Both the position numbers and the translations under genes were made by a program. This document shows positions 47,496-59,300 of a DNA stretch of 64,000 bases, piece after piece (positions within the stretch are counted from its first letter, which is position 1; each line of letters opens with the position of its first letter). The stretch comes from Collybia mongolica (Eukaryota > Basidiomycota > Agaricomycetes > Agaricales > Clitocybaceae), in assembly GCA_013420905.1 (NCBI GenBank), contig JAAXNY010000009.1, forward strand, positions 2,976,001 through 3,040,000. The letters are read 5' to 3'. Under the pieces are notes generated by a model. The model was not told where the DNA came from, ran no database searches, and saw only the letters and a program-made list of their open reading frames with translations.

Positions 47496-48661
47496 CAAGC
47501 TTATTACTACCCATGCCTTTGGCATGGGGGGGTGGCTTGTCCATTCTGAGGGCAAAATTATATTTATACAAATATATAAAGGGAGTTCCAGATATATGGT
47601 CACTGGAGTGTGGATTGCAGTTGGCCACAAATGGCGTTGATTTTTTTCCCCCATACCACAGGCTCCCAGAAGCTCCCCTATATGTTTGGAATTTTTTTGC
47701 AGATTTGAGACTCCCAAAATGATGGTTTTCCCAGCCCAAAATAGTGGATCTGAGTGATTCTGGCAAAATCCTTGGCCTAAATATAGCAGATTTCAGACCT
47801 TCCTTGAGGATTTCTTTCAAGTAATGGGTCACTGGTTCATTTGATCTGTTTCAGTTTGAGAAGAGCCAGAGCCCAGATTCACAATCCTCAGGAAGCACTA
47901 AAAAAAACTTGGTCCTAGTATGGCAAGAATTGTCATGTTTTTTTTTCCATATGCTTTATGTTTAATGACATAAGCCCTGGCCCATATAGTGGATTTGAGT
48001 CCCATTCTGGCAAAAAACTTTTCCAAACATATAGGGGAGCTTCCAGGGGCCTCATACCACTCTAAGGAACAACTGTAAAATTGAAATTTACAACAAATTA
48101 CATTGGTATTTCAGAAGAGATTCATCTGCTTCATTCTTATTTTTACTGTGGCAAGAATAGATGATGACTCATTATTAGGGCTTTTGGTTTTGTAAATGAG
48201 ATGGTAATTAGTCTCACAACAAATACATGTGATATGTTCCTGCATACAATCTTATATATTTCCCTGTATACCTCAATTGAGCCTCAAAAATGCATGCTTT
48301 GATAAGTATTTTGTAATTAACAGGCTATGGCCATGGAACTTTATTCAATTGATTTGACCTTTCCAGAATATTTTATGAGAGGGGAGAAAGAAGAATGACA
48401 CCACTTCCAGATCCCAGCAACAAATGGACACATGAGCTAGTAGTTAGAAGCCTGAGGGCACACATTTTACAAATTTGATGCTGGACGCTTTTTGGTCACA
48501 TGACTAAATGATGTGTCTGATGGCAAATGCCGCCTGCTTCTGTTTCAGGCATCCGTTCAATATTTGTCATCTTTTTTTGATTAGTCATATTTTTAGTCAG
48601 CAAAGCGAATATTAGGTCAGCAAAGCTAGGGTCAAAACACCCAGCTGTTTTAATGTATAGG
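47496..48661 (+). mobile_element. Helitron-like unit 1 (inserted in the right inverted repeat)
   Basis: It begins with ACAAGCTTA (47,495-47,503) followed by a stem-loop CCCATGCC-TTT-GGCATGGG (47,510-47,528), and ends with TTTTAATGTATAG just before a second ACAAGCTTA. The host inverted repeat shows no target duplication (TTTAAA then AGTTATCC), which fits Helitron insertion. The canonical TC start and CTRR end are not clear and no Rep/helicase gene is present. Confidence 0.4.
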
Positions 48662-50998
48662 ACAAGCTTAGGGCCCGTGGCTACGCCACGGCACTGTGGC
48701 ACTGGGCCATGGTTCATCACAAATCCTTGGCTTGCTGGGGGCTCTGCCCCCAGACCCCCCCTTCATTTCAGAATTTTTATCACACATCACATCTCAAAAT
48801 TTTAGTCAGTGCCTTCACTTTCATAGAGAAATCTATATACTGTATCCAGCATATTATATAACCCAATATCCTATAAAACCCCACATTGTAGCATTTCAGT
48901 TGCACCCCAATCCTTGTCTTTATCTTAAAACTTCTTTGGAGCCAGTTACTCTATTGTATCCTATTGCACCCTACTGCACATGCCTGGAAACAAAACATAC
49001 ACTCTCAGCTTACCATTTTTATTTCTATCTCATTCATATAGCCTATATCATATTTATAATCACTATTTACCTCTTAAGGCTCCAATTGTTTCATTTGTTT
49101 ACTGTTTACCATTTCTGTTTAGTTTACTCACCACCTATCTAAATGCTAAACAATTGGTAAACAAACAGTAGTAAATGGTCACCATGAGTGGTGGGGTGGT
49201 GATACTACAGCATGTTGTATCCATACTTATATTATATAGCTTCCTGTAATTGGCAAATGGCATATGTTATGAATAACCATACTATGGCTGTCAAAACACA
49301 ACTGTTAAGGAGGTATGTACTTATATAAAAGACAACCCAGCCAAGGCCTCTTAGATTTGGTTCAAACTTCATCATTTGTTTGCAAATGGTCCATTACCAT
49401 CTACTTGATGCATTAAAGTTTATCTGAGTGCTTCTTGTCCTCAATGGCCTTCTTATCATTTGGTAAGTGTTCAGTTTACACCATTTTATAAAAAAAACTA
49501 TGTAAATGGTTGGGGCTTTGTTGTACTTACAATTTTCATAATATTACCTCAGTCCTGCTTCCAGATATGGCCCTTTATTATTCCAATCCAGCAGTTAGTC
49601 AACCACCCTATGCATTATTGTCATATCCTATTTTATCCTGTCTTCCAGATCTTACAAACCTACTCTTGCACATCCATATTTGTGTTATTGCTATATTTAT
49701 GTCCATATTTCCCCTCTGTAGATAAACAATCATGTATACATAACTTGGTTGAACTGTAACCCAAAACTGTGGATACAAATAGTCTAAGGTCAGATCCAAC
49801 ATTGTGTAGTTATTGTCCTACCATATTTGTTAGTTGCCATACATAATCCAGCATAGAAGGGTGATTGATATTGGCTTAATTTAACAAATATCAGTTCTAT
49901 TCAAAGTTCTTGAAATCAATTATACTATTTCACTTAATGATTTGCATTGGATTCCAGTTGCTTTAAATATAAGCTTAGAAAGAGGTAGTGATGATCCATG
50001 AATAGGGCTCAAGTATTCATTGGGGTACATGCTGTGGCTCCATCAATTCTGTCATATGCAACAGAATTTATAATGTGGTATGCATACCTTAGCATTTCCA
50101 GGAATTATTTCCAGTATTTTGGAAGAGTTTATATCATTGTATTTGGTGGAAAGAGAGTTTTTTTTAGTGTATAATGTATCAGGTTTTAAAACAGGATTTG
50201 TAATCTCAGAATACATTGCATTGATTAAAGGCTTGATGGCAGAATTGATTAGGTAAAGTCATTTCCATGTTTGTCTGTATATTCTTGATTTGTAATTTTA
50301 TAAGCAGTAGCACCATTTAAATACCTATTTTACTGTTTTAGTTGAGCATCTGAAACTTGTCAGGCAGGATATACACACAAATAAGTTAAGGATAACAGAT
50401 AATATTTGTTGACTTTAGTCCACTTTAGTTGTGGTTATCCTGTGCTGTAAAGCAGGTGATTATGTTTGTTTTGAGGCAGGTGACTTAGCATGTGATCATG
50501 ACCTGGATAGAACAATTTTTTTAAATAAATATAATGCAATATGATGTAATTAAAATAGGGTTTGTTTGGAATATATTGTGTGAATTAAAGGTTTTATAGC
50601 AGAATTGGTCAGGTAAAAGTCATTTTCATTTTTGTCTGTCTGTAATTTCATGAGCAGTAGCACCATTTGAATGTATTTTTCATAAAATAGTTTGAGCATC
50701 TGAAATTTATGAGGAAGTGTGCATACAGATGGGTTAATATTTATTGACTTTGTGCGCTTTGGAGGTCATGTGATGTGGTGGTTATGTTGTGTTTTGAGGC
50801 AGGTGACTTGAGCTGGTTTGAGCAGGTGATTTGAGCAGGTGACATAGCATGTGACTTTAACAATTCTTGCTTTGTCATCCTTAGTCAGCACTCTACTTAT
50901 AAGACAACTTTTTTGCTGCTTTGTCAGACTTAGTCAGCGCTTAGTCAGGATTAGTCACAATCAAATTCACACGGCCGTAGTACTTTAATATAGACAGA
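48662..50998 (+). mobile_element. Helitron-like unit 2, in tandem with unit 1
   Basis: ACAAGCTTA (48,662-48,670) is followed by a stem-loop CCGTGG-CTACG-CCACGG (48,675-48,691) and by a second inverted pair TGGGGGCTCTGCCCCCA near 48,737-48,753. The unit ends ACGGCCGTAGTACTTTAATATAG before the host repeat resumes. TAGTCAG words cluster near both ends (48,580-48,620 and 50,880-50,960). No transposition gene is present. AT-rich frames at 48,700-49,800 look like chance frames. Confidence 0.4.
50215..50790 (+). repeat. Degenerate direct duplication of about 230 bp
   Basis: 50,215-50,470 and 50,560-50,790 share ordered phrases (GCAGAATTG, AGGTAAA-GTCATTT, TGAGCAGTAGCACCATTT, GAGCATCTGAAA, GTTGACTTT-like). 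It is an old tandem duplication inside unit 2. Confidence 0.65.
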
Positions 50999-51450
50999 AG
51001 TTATCCAGAACTTATTTTGAACCCCAATTGCAATAACTTTCAGATATTTCTGGTTGTATTATCCAGTATCTATCAGAAACACAATACAAGAAAGATAGTA
51101 AATAACATTTCAATTATCTGTATGGCATTATTGTGAAATTTGTCAGAATCCCTTTACAATAATTCAAGTGCCATTATTGGACAGTCATTTAAAACCTATT
51201 TATTATCTCATCAGTAGGTTATCAGTATAATAATTCAATCTCTCCTTGGAAATTCCCTGGCAATTATTCTGATTAGCTGACAAATGTTATGGAAACATGA
51301 TTCTGACAAATATTTACATAAGCCAAAAAGGATCATGTAAAGGCTTTTCAAAATAGTATTCAAATAACTTGTTTTATCTAATTGTGTATGAAAAACTTTC
51401 ATATATGTTTCAAATAAGTTCAGTTGAATTATCTTAATATGGGCCCAGTG
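50999..51450 (-). repeat. Right long terminal inverted repeat, outer part
   Basis: Reverse complement of 31,877-32,328, ending ATATGGGCCCAGTG at the element boundary. TGT follows as the presumed target duplication. Confidence 0.9.
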
Positions 51451-51574
51451 TGTTACTTAGTATTGCTCGAAATGAGTGGAAGTCACCGCGGGAACAAAGT
51501 AATTAGAAAATCCCGGAGGCAATACCATCACTGATCGAGTTTGTTTAACTGTTTTGCAAATCCGAGTCGGCCTT

Positions 51575-54130
51575 TTACTAACAGCAACTGTCGAACCTCG
51601 CGAACTTCCGAGAACTTTCTGTGACTGGAACTAAAGCAACCAGGTTGTTGTGTAAGGGCCGATTCCGCTCACTTACATGATAATCTTCAGATGTTCTGGA
51701 TTGGTTCTGGACAATCAAACCGAATTCACTCGTGTCGTTGTCTCATCATATCTCTCCCACTAATCAACAGTACATCCCAGATTCCCCAGAAATATTGGCA
51801 AAAATGGGACAAGACAAACTGTCTTAACAGCAGTGAGATCAGCTGATAATTGGCTTCCCAACTACGCTTAGTTCGTTATGCTAATTCGACCGGTATAGCC
51901 TCTGCTCGTTCGCTTACAGTGCGCAAATGCATCACGAGTCCCTTATCCTCCGACTCGCATCACCCATTGCAGAACAAGAAGGCGATTGTCGCTCTACTTG
52001 CCTCCTGCTCCCAGTAGCCCCAGGCAGAAAGCTGAGCGGGTCTCGCTGCACAGTGAGTCATTGCGGTACTTTACTAGATTAGCTGCTGTTGAGAAAAACG
52101 CTTTTGGGATAATAAGAACGCCACAATTCATTTAGCCACCTGATAAATTGACTATCGGGTGTGTTCTTTGATTGGACATTGCTTTCAATGTACAGCATTA
52201 TACGATCTATAAAACTGGACCAGGCCAATGAGTGTTGAACAACAATCCTAGCCTACGAACATCGACCCCATTATCAATATGTTAAAGAAGATAAAATCAA
52301 TGGTTTCCCTCAATGAACCGGAAGTGAAACGAGAGCTAACTGCCAAAGACATCGAACGTGGTAAGTAATTTCCTCTTTCTAGGAGTGATGCTAGAGACTC
52401 GATGCCGTCACACATAGGCTTCAAGAGGGTGTCTCGTCACATCCACGAAGCCAATCCTGGCAGGGTCACCAATCCTCTACGTATCGTCGTCTCAGGCGGC
52501 GCTACTTCTGTAATCGTCTTAGGAAATAGGACCTCAACGAAGGATGTTGGCTTCATGTGCTCCGGACTTGACGAATTCCACGAGTTATGTGATGCTAAAT
52601 ACAAGGCGACACGAGAAATGAAAACCTACCCTGGGGACTGGCTCAACGCTGGGATGGTTGCTTTTGTCAACGGAGAGCCCGACTGTGTTGGACTCTTCCA
52701 GGATTCCGTCAACATGGGTGATATTATGTACCAGTCGGACGTACTTGTCGTCTATGCAGCTGATTGGCGGTTTCAACTTGTTGGGAAAATCCAAAGGTCT
52801 TATATGTTGGCGCAATCGAATGCTACAGAGGATACGCACCATCTCTCCGACGCAATTCATATCTTGCATTTGCTTGTGACACGCAATCGGGGACCCTTAT
52901 CGATAACGATGGTTCGTACCTGGTACGCGATCGGTCCTCTGCTCACCATAGGGGAATTTTTGTACGTCGACGACCATTACAAGAGGCACTTCGGGGTTGA
53001 GTCTGGATTTACAGCCTAGACACTCAGCGATGGCCGTTTTGGGTCCTTCCCTTCCTACATGCCTTGAGTAAATCGTGTCTCTTTATCTTCTTCCAGGTGA
53101 CATCTGTCCTTCATGTATAAAAATGTGGGGATGAAAATATCATAAATTTTGTACAATATTTGAACATGTATGAATAAATGTGAATCGCGCGCACCATTCT
53201 AGCCTGCCTGTAAGATTTAGGAGAGCAAATCATAGGCTAGCCATTGTACCACCGCTGGACATAAACAACTATGCCACGCTTCCGAAAGTGTTTATGTGGG
53301 GAAATACTGACTCTGGGATCAAGAATCAACCTATCCTTCAAGGGTCCGACTGTAGCGCACCAAGATGGGAATTCTTCGTAAGGCGGCTCGGGTTCTTTCG
53401 CAAACCCAGCAATGAGGAACGGGTTTTTATTGGTGATTCCACGACGCATGCCCAGCTTTACCTTGAAGTTAAAAGCTTCGACTATAGTCTCTGCGATGCT
53501 GGCTAGAATGGCGTATCGGAGAGGATCGGAGTCTTTGGGATCTGGAATATCCTTGATGCGCCATTGTGGCTGTTGATAAAATATGTACATCCCTTCCTCC
53601 CAAGTCTCGCTATCAGAAAGGGTACATGTACTTTCGTACAACCTGTAGAGGGCGCGCAACGGAGTGTCGCGCATGCGGAATAGGGGAATAAATCGTAGCC
53701 TCGTGTAGTTCACTTCGAACTTCTCTTGTCGAAGACTTATATCATGGTCGTTAATTAAAGCAGAGACGGGAAACTGGGGAGGGATGGGGAGGTACCACGG
53801 ATATGGCCAAATAAGGCTCATAGCATGACGAAATGGACGCGGGCCACTATAACATTACAGTTTAATGGTTTGGAGAGTAGAAATGGGTCTAGGACTCACG
53901 AAAATAAGAGATAATATGGAAGCATGGGACCCCATATTTTCCATTTTAAAAGGTAGAAGAAACGCCTAACTTTTTGCCGAAGTGTGAGTGGCGGCGGGGT
54001 CGGTGCGGGAATAGGTGGTGGGACAGGCCTTCCTCGAGTCATGGGGGCGACACTGGGGTGAGGGACCCGTGTAATAACCGTCCCCCGCTCCGCTGATTGT
54101 GGTTGAATCGTCGCGTTTACCATTGCAACT
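51575..54130. repeat. Segmental duplication, copy B
   Basis: Direct-orientation partner of 29,795-31,876. It contains both the nucleotidyltransferase-like gene and a complete partner gene C. The first 120 bases after the element (51,454-51,574) are unique to this side. Confidence 0.9.
52279..53019 (+). CDS. Nucleotidyltransferase-fold-like protein, copy B (altered Asp motif)
   Basis: Same exon structure as copy A (52279-52360, 52418-53019; 227 residues). Most differences cluster around the presumed active site: RNRTSTKDVDFISSG of copy A reads GNRTSTKDVGFMCSG here, so the second Asp of the D-x-D pair and an upstream Arg are both changed to Gly. NAEM also becomes NAGM. The rest is nearly unchanged, including the C-terminal YVDDHYKRHFGVESGFTA. 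If the fold assignment is right, copy B should be catalytically weak or dead while keeping binding surfaces. It converges with the intact partner gene, whose stop lies 217 bases away. Confidence 0.65.
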
Positions 54131-54174
54131 CCAACACGAAGGAGAGAGGGCGGATTGGAATGAGTGAAAGACAC
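53237..54174 (-). CDS. Uncharacterised partner protein C (intact copy)
   Basis: Two minus-strand exons (54174-53900, 53846-53237; donor GTGAGT, acceptor TTATAG, 53-nt intron) give 294 residues. A start at an internal Met (VAMVNATIQ) is possible. The N-terminus has a Pro-rich stretch (RPVPPPIPAPTPPP), then a basic-aromatic segment (KVRRFFYLLKWKIWGPMLPY) that may lie on a membrane. The body contains RMRDTPLRALYRLYES, GMYIFYQQPQWRIKDI and SIAETIVEAFNFKVKLG. I recognise no known domain. The gene is convergent with the nucleotidyltransferase-like gene and duplicated with it. A third decayed homolog lies at 63 kb, so the family is mobile or repeatedly duplicated in this genome. Confidence 0.75.
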
Positions 54175-54975
54175 TGTGGGAACAAATCAGAAATCCAATC
54201 GAAAATTCAATAAGCTCGATAAAAAGTCGAGTAGAGCCATAATTTCCAGCCCCGCGTTTGGCAGATTTGTTTGTCTGACTAACCCAGAATGTGTTAAAAT
54301 TGTGACAAAAGGGAGAGCTCGAGCGTCGTGAGGCTCAAGTACCTATTCATCTTGAACAGGGAACTAACCGACCAACAGAAATGGCTCAGGTGCTCTGAGT
54401 GTAAAGCAGCGAGTCATTGTGATGCCATGGTGCATGTGTATTATTGGCTCTCCATGCGATATGACCTTAGATGTTCGAGTAGTCTCATAGCCGCCACTGC
54501 CCTGGTCCCGACTCGGAGGTTTGATTTCTGTAATAAAAATCCCTGTCACCCATGGTGCTGTCCCCAATACAGTGGTGATTTCTCTTCTTCTTCAACCTCC
54601 CTTGCGGGAATGAGAGGTACATATCAGGCGTTCGTGCATAACTTGACTGTCAGCGCCGACGTTATAGCGACTGTTATTGCGTTGACGGTAGTAAGTAGAG
54701 TGGTGAGAAATCTTCGAAATTTAACGCCGATCACGGGAACGGTGCTGCCATGACTCTGGAGTGCCGCGTATGGTGTAAGCAACTCCCTCAAAGGACTGTG
54801 ACATACTGCAGCCAAATCTAATATCGACTCATCTCTCTTTCTTGGCGTCAATATCGTTCAGGTCGACTCATTGGTGTTTCACCACTTCCACAGCCAAATT
54901 TATCTGTACTTGCAATTGGGGCCGGTAGATCGTCCGAGGGAAGGGTCTCAAACGTACCAATCAATTGAAGCAAGG
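54175..54975. other. 0.8 kb spacer, possible upstream exons of the cupin gene
   Basis: The spacer lies between the divergent starts of partner C and the cupin gene. An open plus frame at 54,328-54,753 has an odd Cys-rich composition and no recognised motif. I could not join it to the following gene with confidence. Confidence 0.4.
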
Positions 54976-56108
54976 ATGGCCGAAGTAGACACGCCGGAAA
55001 CGCTACCCCCAACACCTCCACCACCGGTCCCGGGGTACGATGGGGAACCCGCAGAACTCACCATTAACAGCTTAACTCCGACACCGATACCTGGAAATGA
55101 CTATGACACAAATATAGTTATTTCTGCCCCGTCCGATGATGACGACGACGACTGCAGCACAATTGGGAGCTCTTCCATTAAGGGTGGGCGCAAACGTCCG
55201 AATACACGGGGGAAGCGTACTGTATCTACGCCGGATAGCGGGCCAGACGACAGTACCCCATCCGTTGGGAACGTGTTGATGTATGGCTTGAATAAAGTTG
55301 AGGTGCAACGTCGTGCGTCTCCACTGTCATTTCACTGCCATCGAATTTCCTGAGAGTCCACGAATAACAGGAGTTGCATTTACATCAAAAATGAGCAAAA
55401 CAACCTCTCCTAAACCGTATGGGAGTTGGACCTTCCACAAGGTGTTCGGCGACGAAGACTTTATAGCTTCGGGGTACTGTTTTATTCATGCGGGCGCTGA
55501 GAAACCACAGAAGAATACGCGGGATAACACCTATGTGAGTATACTTCCGTATTGATAATGGCCTAGTTGTAGCTCTAAAGGTCTCTGGGTAGGTTTTTTA
55601 TGTCGTTGAAGGAACTGTCGAAATAAATATCCATAAGAGTAGCTATGTCCTTGCACCTGGTGGGTCGTGTCAAGTACCACGGGGTACGTTCTTACCCAAG
55701 CCCTTCTCGCATATCCGCTTTTTTACCAAATGGTCTATTCTAGGCAATAGCTACTCTATCAAGAATATTTCAAAAGGAGATGCTAAACTCTTTTTCTGTC
55801 AGGGCAGGAAGATGAGCGAGGGTGAAGACCTAATACAAGGCAGACTTTTGCCCTCGAACTCCTTTGACAGACCAACATCCAAAGCTCTAATGCTGGCAAC
55901 CTGGATCCTCCAACGGCTAATAGCGCGGTTTATCCGCCTGCGATATACTGCATTAGCGTGGTACAGGAAGAATCTCTCGAAGTATGAGCGATACGCCACT
56001 GGGCGGAGGCTCTATTTTATGTGTTTTCTTCTCGGTCTGGCTCTAAGAAGACTTCCCTTCATCGGATCGCCGCCTATGCTCAATATCCAATTTGTTTCGG
56101 TGGACTGA
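54976..56108 (+). CDS. CENP-C/Mif2-like cupin-domain protein (short form)
   Basis: Four exons (54976-55312, 55371-55534, 55593-55683, 55744-56108) join in frame to 318 residues. The region 130-220 matches the C-terminal cupin of the inner-kinetochore protein CENP-C/Mif2: SWTFHKVFGDEDFIASGY, AGAEKPQKNTRDNTYVFYVV, EGTVEINIHKSSYVLAPGGS, then VPRGNSYSIKNISKGDAKLF and FCQGRKM. That cupin dimerises CENP-C. The N-terminus is Pro-rich, then has an acidic DDDDDD run and a basic GGRKRPNTRGKR patch. The Arg/Trp CENP-C motif that binds CENP-A nucleosomes is not seen, and the protein is shorter than typical Mif2. The roughly 98-residue tail after the cupin is unusual and basic/hydrophobic. It could be a specialised paralog, or the 5' exons may be missing from my model. 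Confidence 0.82.
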
Positions 56109-56359
56109 ATACCTCACAGCCACTCCCTAGGGTAGTATATATAGGATCAGTAGTTTTCAGTATACGTGTATTTAGATCATGTCAAATCGGAGAATATAGA
56201 CTATTTTTTCATTCAAACGAGAGTGTATGGTACAGGGATAAAATTATTGCAGAAGTAATCGATCGAAAGTAACGGTAGCTTGGAAGTTTCCCAAAGAGAT
56301 ATAACAACAAACAAAGTAAGGTAGTACACAAACATAATGTGTCTGTGTACAACTCAAGG

Positions 56360-59300
56360 TCATCTATATTGACCAACTGATGATTGAGGGGGCATAGTGA
56401 CGGGGCGTGGAGTGCTGGTCGAGGAGCTCCTAAGGAATGAGCTGGGATCTGATGTGGATTCAGAGCCAACAGGAGTCGATGAAAGAGGTGTTGAGTCAAA
56501 AAACGAGGGAACAGAAAGTGGAAGCGACGGGCGGGGGGCATTTCGCGTATGACCTTGCATATGGGAGAAGCCCGCAGTAGTACGTGGAGGCGGGTCCTGT
56601 GGAACAGCAGGGAAAGAGTCGAACAGAGGAGACGGAATGGATGAACTAGTTGAGGCCTCGGACATCCAGGAGATTGGCCGGATGTCTTCCTTGGGCTCTG
56701 GTGACAAGCCGTTGATCTGAAGAGGCTGGAAAATATCGTCGAGACGTGGGGCTGAAGCTGTGAAGGGAGTGTAGACGGGGCTCGTTGGTGTCGGAGAGTA
56801 GGTGGGTGGGAACTGGGGCGTTGAACGGACATGGAAGGAAGCAGATCGTCGAGGGGACACATGCTCTTCTATTGGTGAAGGAGGGCTAGTTTGCATGATC
56901 ATTGGAACATCGAGTGAGAACGAGATTGGCTCAAGAGGGGGTATAGCCCCTGTGGTAGACTGAGTTATACGCTCTGGATGTTTCATTGTCAGCTCAACAA
57001 CCTATTTGATCATCCAATATCATGGAGGTACTAACCGATCGTCTCATACGCACTCTTCGTGCTGATGGTAGATTTCGTTCTCCCCCGTGACCACATCTTC
57101 TCAGCGAACGAAGCCGCTCTGCTAACGCCCCCGTTCTTCTTGGGCGAGAGAGACGGCCACGATACGCCATTACCAGATCCAGCAGAATCCAAGCTGCCGT
57201 CTGGGGGCGTCACGACCGAGACAGAGTCTTCCGACGATATTTCCGAGGACGTCGAGGCACTATGACGGGGATGTGTACTCGACCCCATTGATGGACGGGG
57301 TGTACTCGCCAGTCTTCGTAGACCAGCGAAATATTGGCGCGATTTAGGTGAGGTCTGGTGCGGGTCCGAATCCATGTGAGGAACTTCATCGTGCGTCTCC
57401 AACATTTGCTGTGAACCAAGGGCTTGCCGGGATCCTTGACTCGGGCGATGGGAATACAAAACCGTCTTCGCACGTGCATGATCCCGCGCGCTGAGAGCCG
57501 GAGCCTCGTTGGACAGCGCGTCCCTTCGGGAGGAGGATTTGTTTCGCAGCATTGCGCCAAATGACGATTTCGACTTGATCTCGGGTTCGTCACGTTTTTC
57601 ACGAGACTTGGATCTTACTCCTGCCATCCGTTTTTCTTCAGCAGCCGCGCGCTCAGCCGCTACTTGCTCCCCAAGCCTCTTCTTCTCTAACGCCTCCTGT
57701 CGAACAGCCTCACTCGGAAGTTCACCCTTCTCCAAAGTCTCCTCCAACAATGCAGCCTCTTGGAGTAACGCCGCCAACTCTCCATAACCAGGACTCGGTG
57801 GTACTTCTCCGTATATTGAACGTTTAGTCCGGTTCATCTGAGGTGTCTGAGGAATGACTGGCATGGAAGCTGAAGATGGTAACTCGGTGACCTTGGTGTG
57901 GACCACAGCTTTAAATGACGAGTTCTTCGTATCTGCCTGGCCATGGGAAACGTATGTACGTGCATGGGAGAAAGAATGCGACTGCTTGTGTACCGAAACT
58001 GTGCCAAAGTCTGTCTCCTCTTGATCGGGAGTTGGGGGGAAGTTCTCGAAGTCTTGTGGTCCCCGCACTGCAGGGATAAAGATGGGAACACCACGGCTGG
58101 TGAGAGGTGTCGCGCGGTGGGCTTGCGCGACGTGACTTGGACTCGTTTCAATCATACTCACAGGGCGGCCACCTACAGAGGGCGTCGCGAGGAGAGCATG
58201 CTGATGGGGATCCGGAGTCGGGGGCAAGGCTTCCGGTGCAACAGGATGATCAGATGTCTGAGGGATACTCTCAGTGATGGTGACCGAGCTCTCGTTATTC
58301 GTGGTAAGCAACACCCTACACTGAAAATGTTCCTCTGGTTTGGAGGCCGTTTCGACCGGGGCTATCGATGTGACAACGTCGGAAGGACTTTCAACCTGAA
58401 CCGTCAAGTCGACGCTCGGCTTCTTATGGTCACGGGATAGAGATTCCTCACGGCGGTGAGAGCGTATCCCATGATCCGCTGCCGAATCTATGTGAAGTGA
58501 CCGATATGCTGGAGGTGTTGCAAGGGGCGAAGTCTGATCTGGGAAGAGACCCTGAATATTCGCGACAGTCTGTCCTAACGCGATGACAGCATCAGCGAGT
58601 GTTAGGGGCCCAGCTGGTGATTGCATTTGATCGGGTGATAGGATCTCTATTTCTTCGGGGTGGGCTTTCTTCTGGGAATTTTCGTCGTTTTCGAGTTGCT
58701 CGATTTCTTGTGGAGGGTCAGCTATATTTTCAGGATCCTGGGTCGCCGCCTCAACGACGGATGCATCGTCCGGGGCCGCTGGAAGATTGACTTCAATGGC
58801 TTCAACAGGCGCGCCCTTTGATGTCGCAACTCCTGTAAAATCAAGACTTGTAGATAGGTCCCCTGAAGATATTGCGGCGGACACTGAGTCGGGTGACGGT
58901 GGGGGTATCTGAGGCAACGACTTTTTAGTGTTCCAGCTGTCCTGTGGTGGTATCGGTGCCTGATCTGAGGACATCGGACTATCTGTCTCCTCTGTTAGGA
59001 CGGGGGCCGTAGGTGCTTCTTCAACCATGCTGTTGTCTCTAGCGGAGGAAACGGTGGGCTCGACAATCACGGTCATAACTGGTGTTGGAACCTCAGTATC
59101 AACCGGTGGGGTTTGGCGACCTGATAGACCAACTTCGGTCGGCACTGCCTCTACTCCTTCTGGGAGGTCCGAAGGAAGTGAAAACGTATTGGGATTAGAT
59201 GAGATAGTTGAATGAGGAGTGGTCGTGGTATCATTGTCGGGTGGTTCTAAGTCAGGTGTATTTGAATTTTCATCAGAAGATATGACAATTGCGGGTGGAG

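Larger units (their letters stand above)
31877..51450. mobile_element. 19.57 kb CACTA-like composite element with long inverted ends
   Basis: The left end starts CACTGGGCCCATATTAAG and the right end finishes with its exact reverse complement. The flanking trinucleotide is TGT on both sides (31,874-31,876 and 51,451-51,453). Inverted similarity extends about 790 bp inward from the left end. On the right it is split into 50,999-51,450 and 47,161-47,495 by a 3.5 kb insertion. CACTA-superfamily transposons have CACTA/CACTG ends and 3-bp duplications, so the fit is good, but the inverted repeats are much longer than usual and no CACTA transposase was found inside. The interior is a nest of Tc1, LINE, hAT and Helitron-like pieces, so mobilisation would need a transposase supplied in trans. 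Confidence 0.72.
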
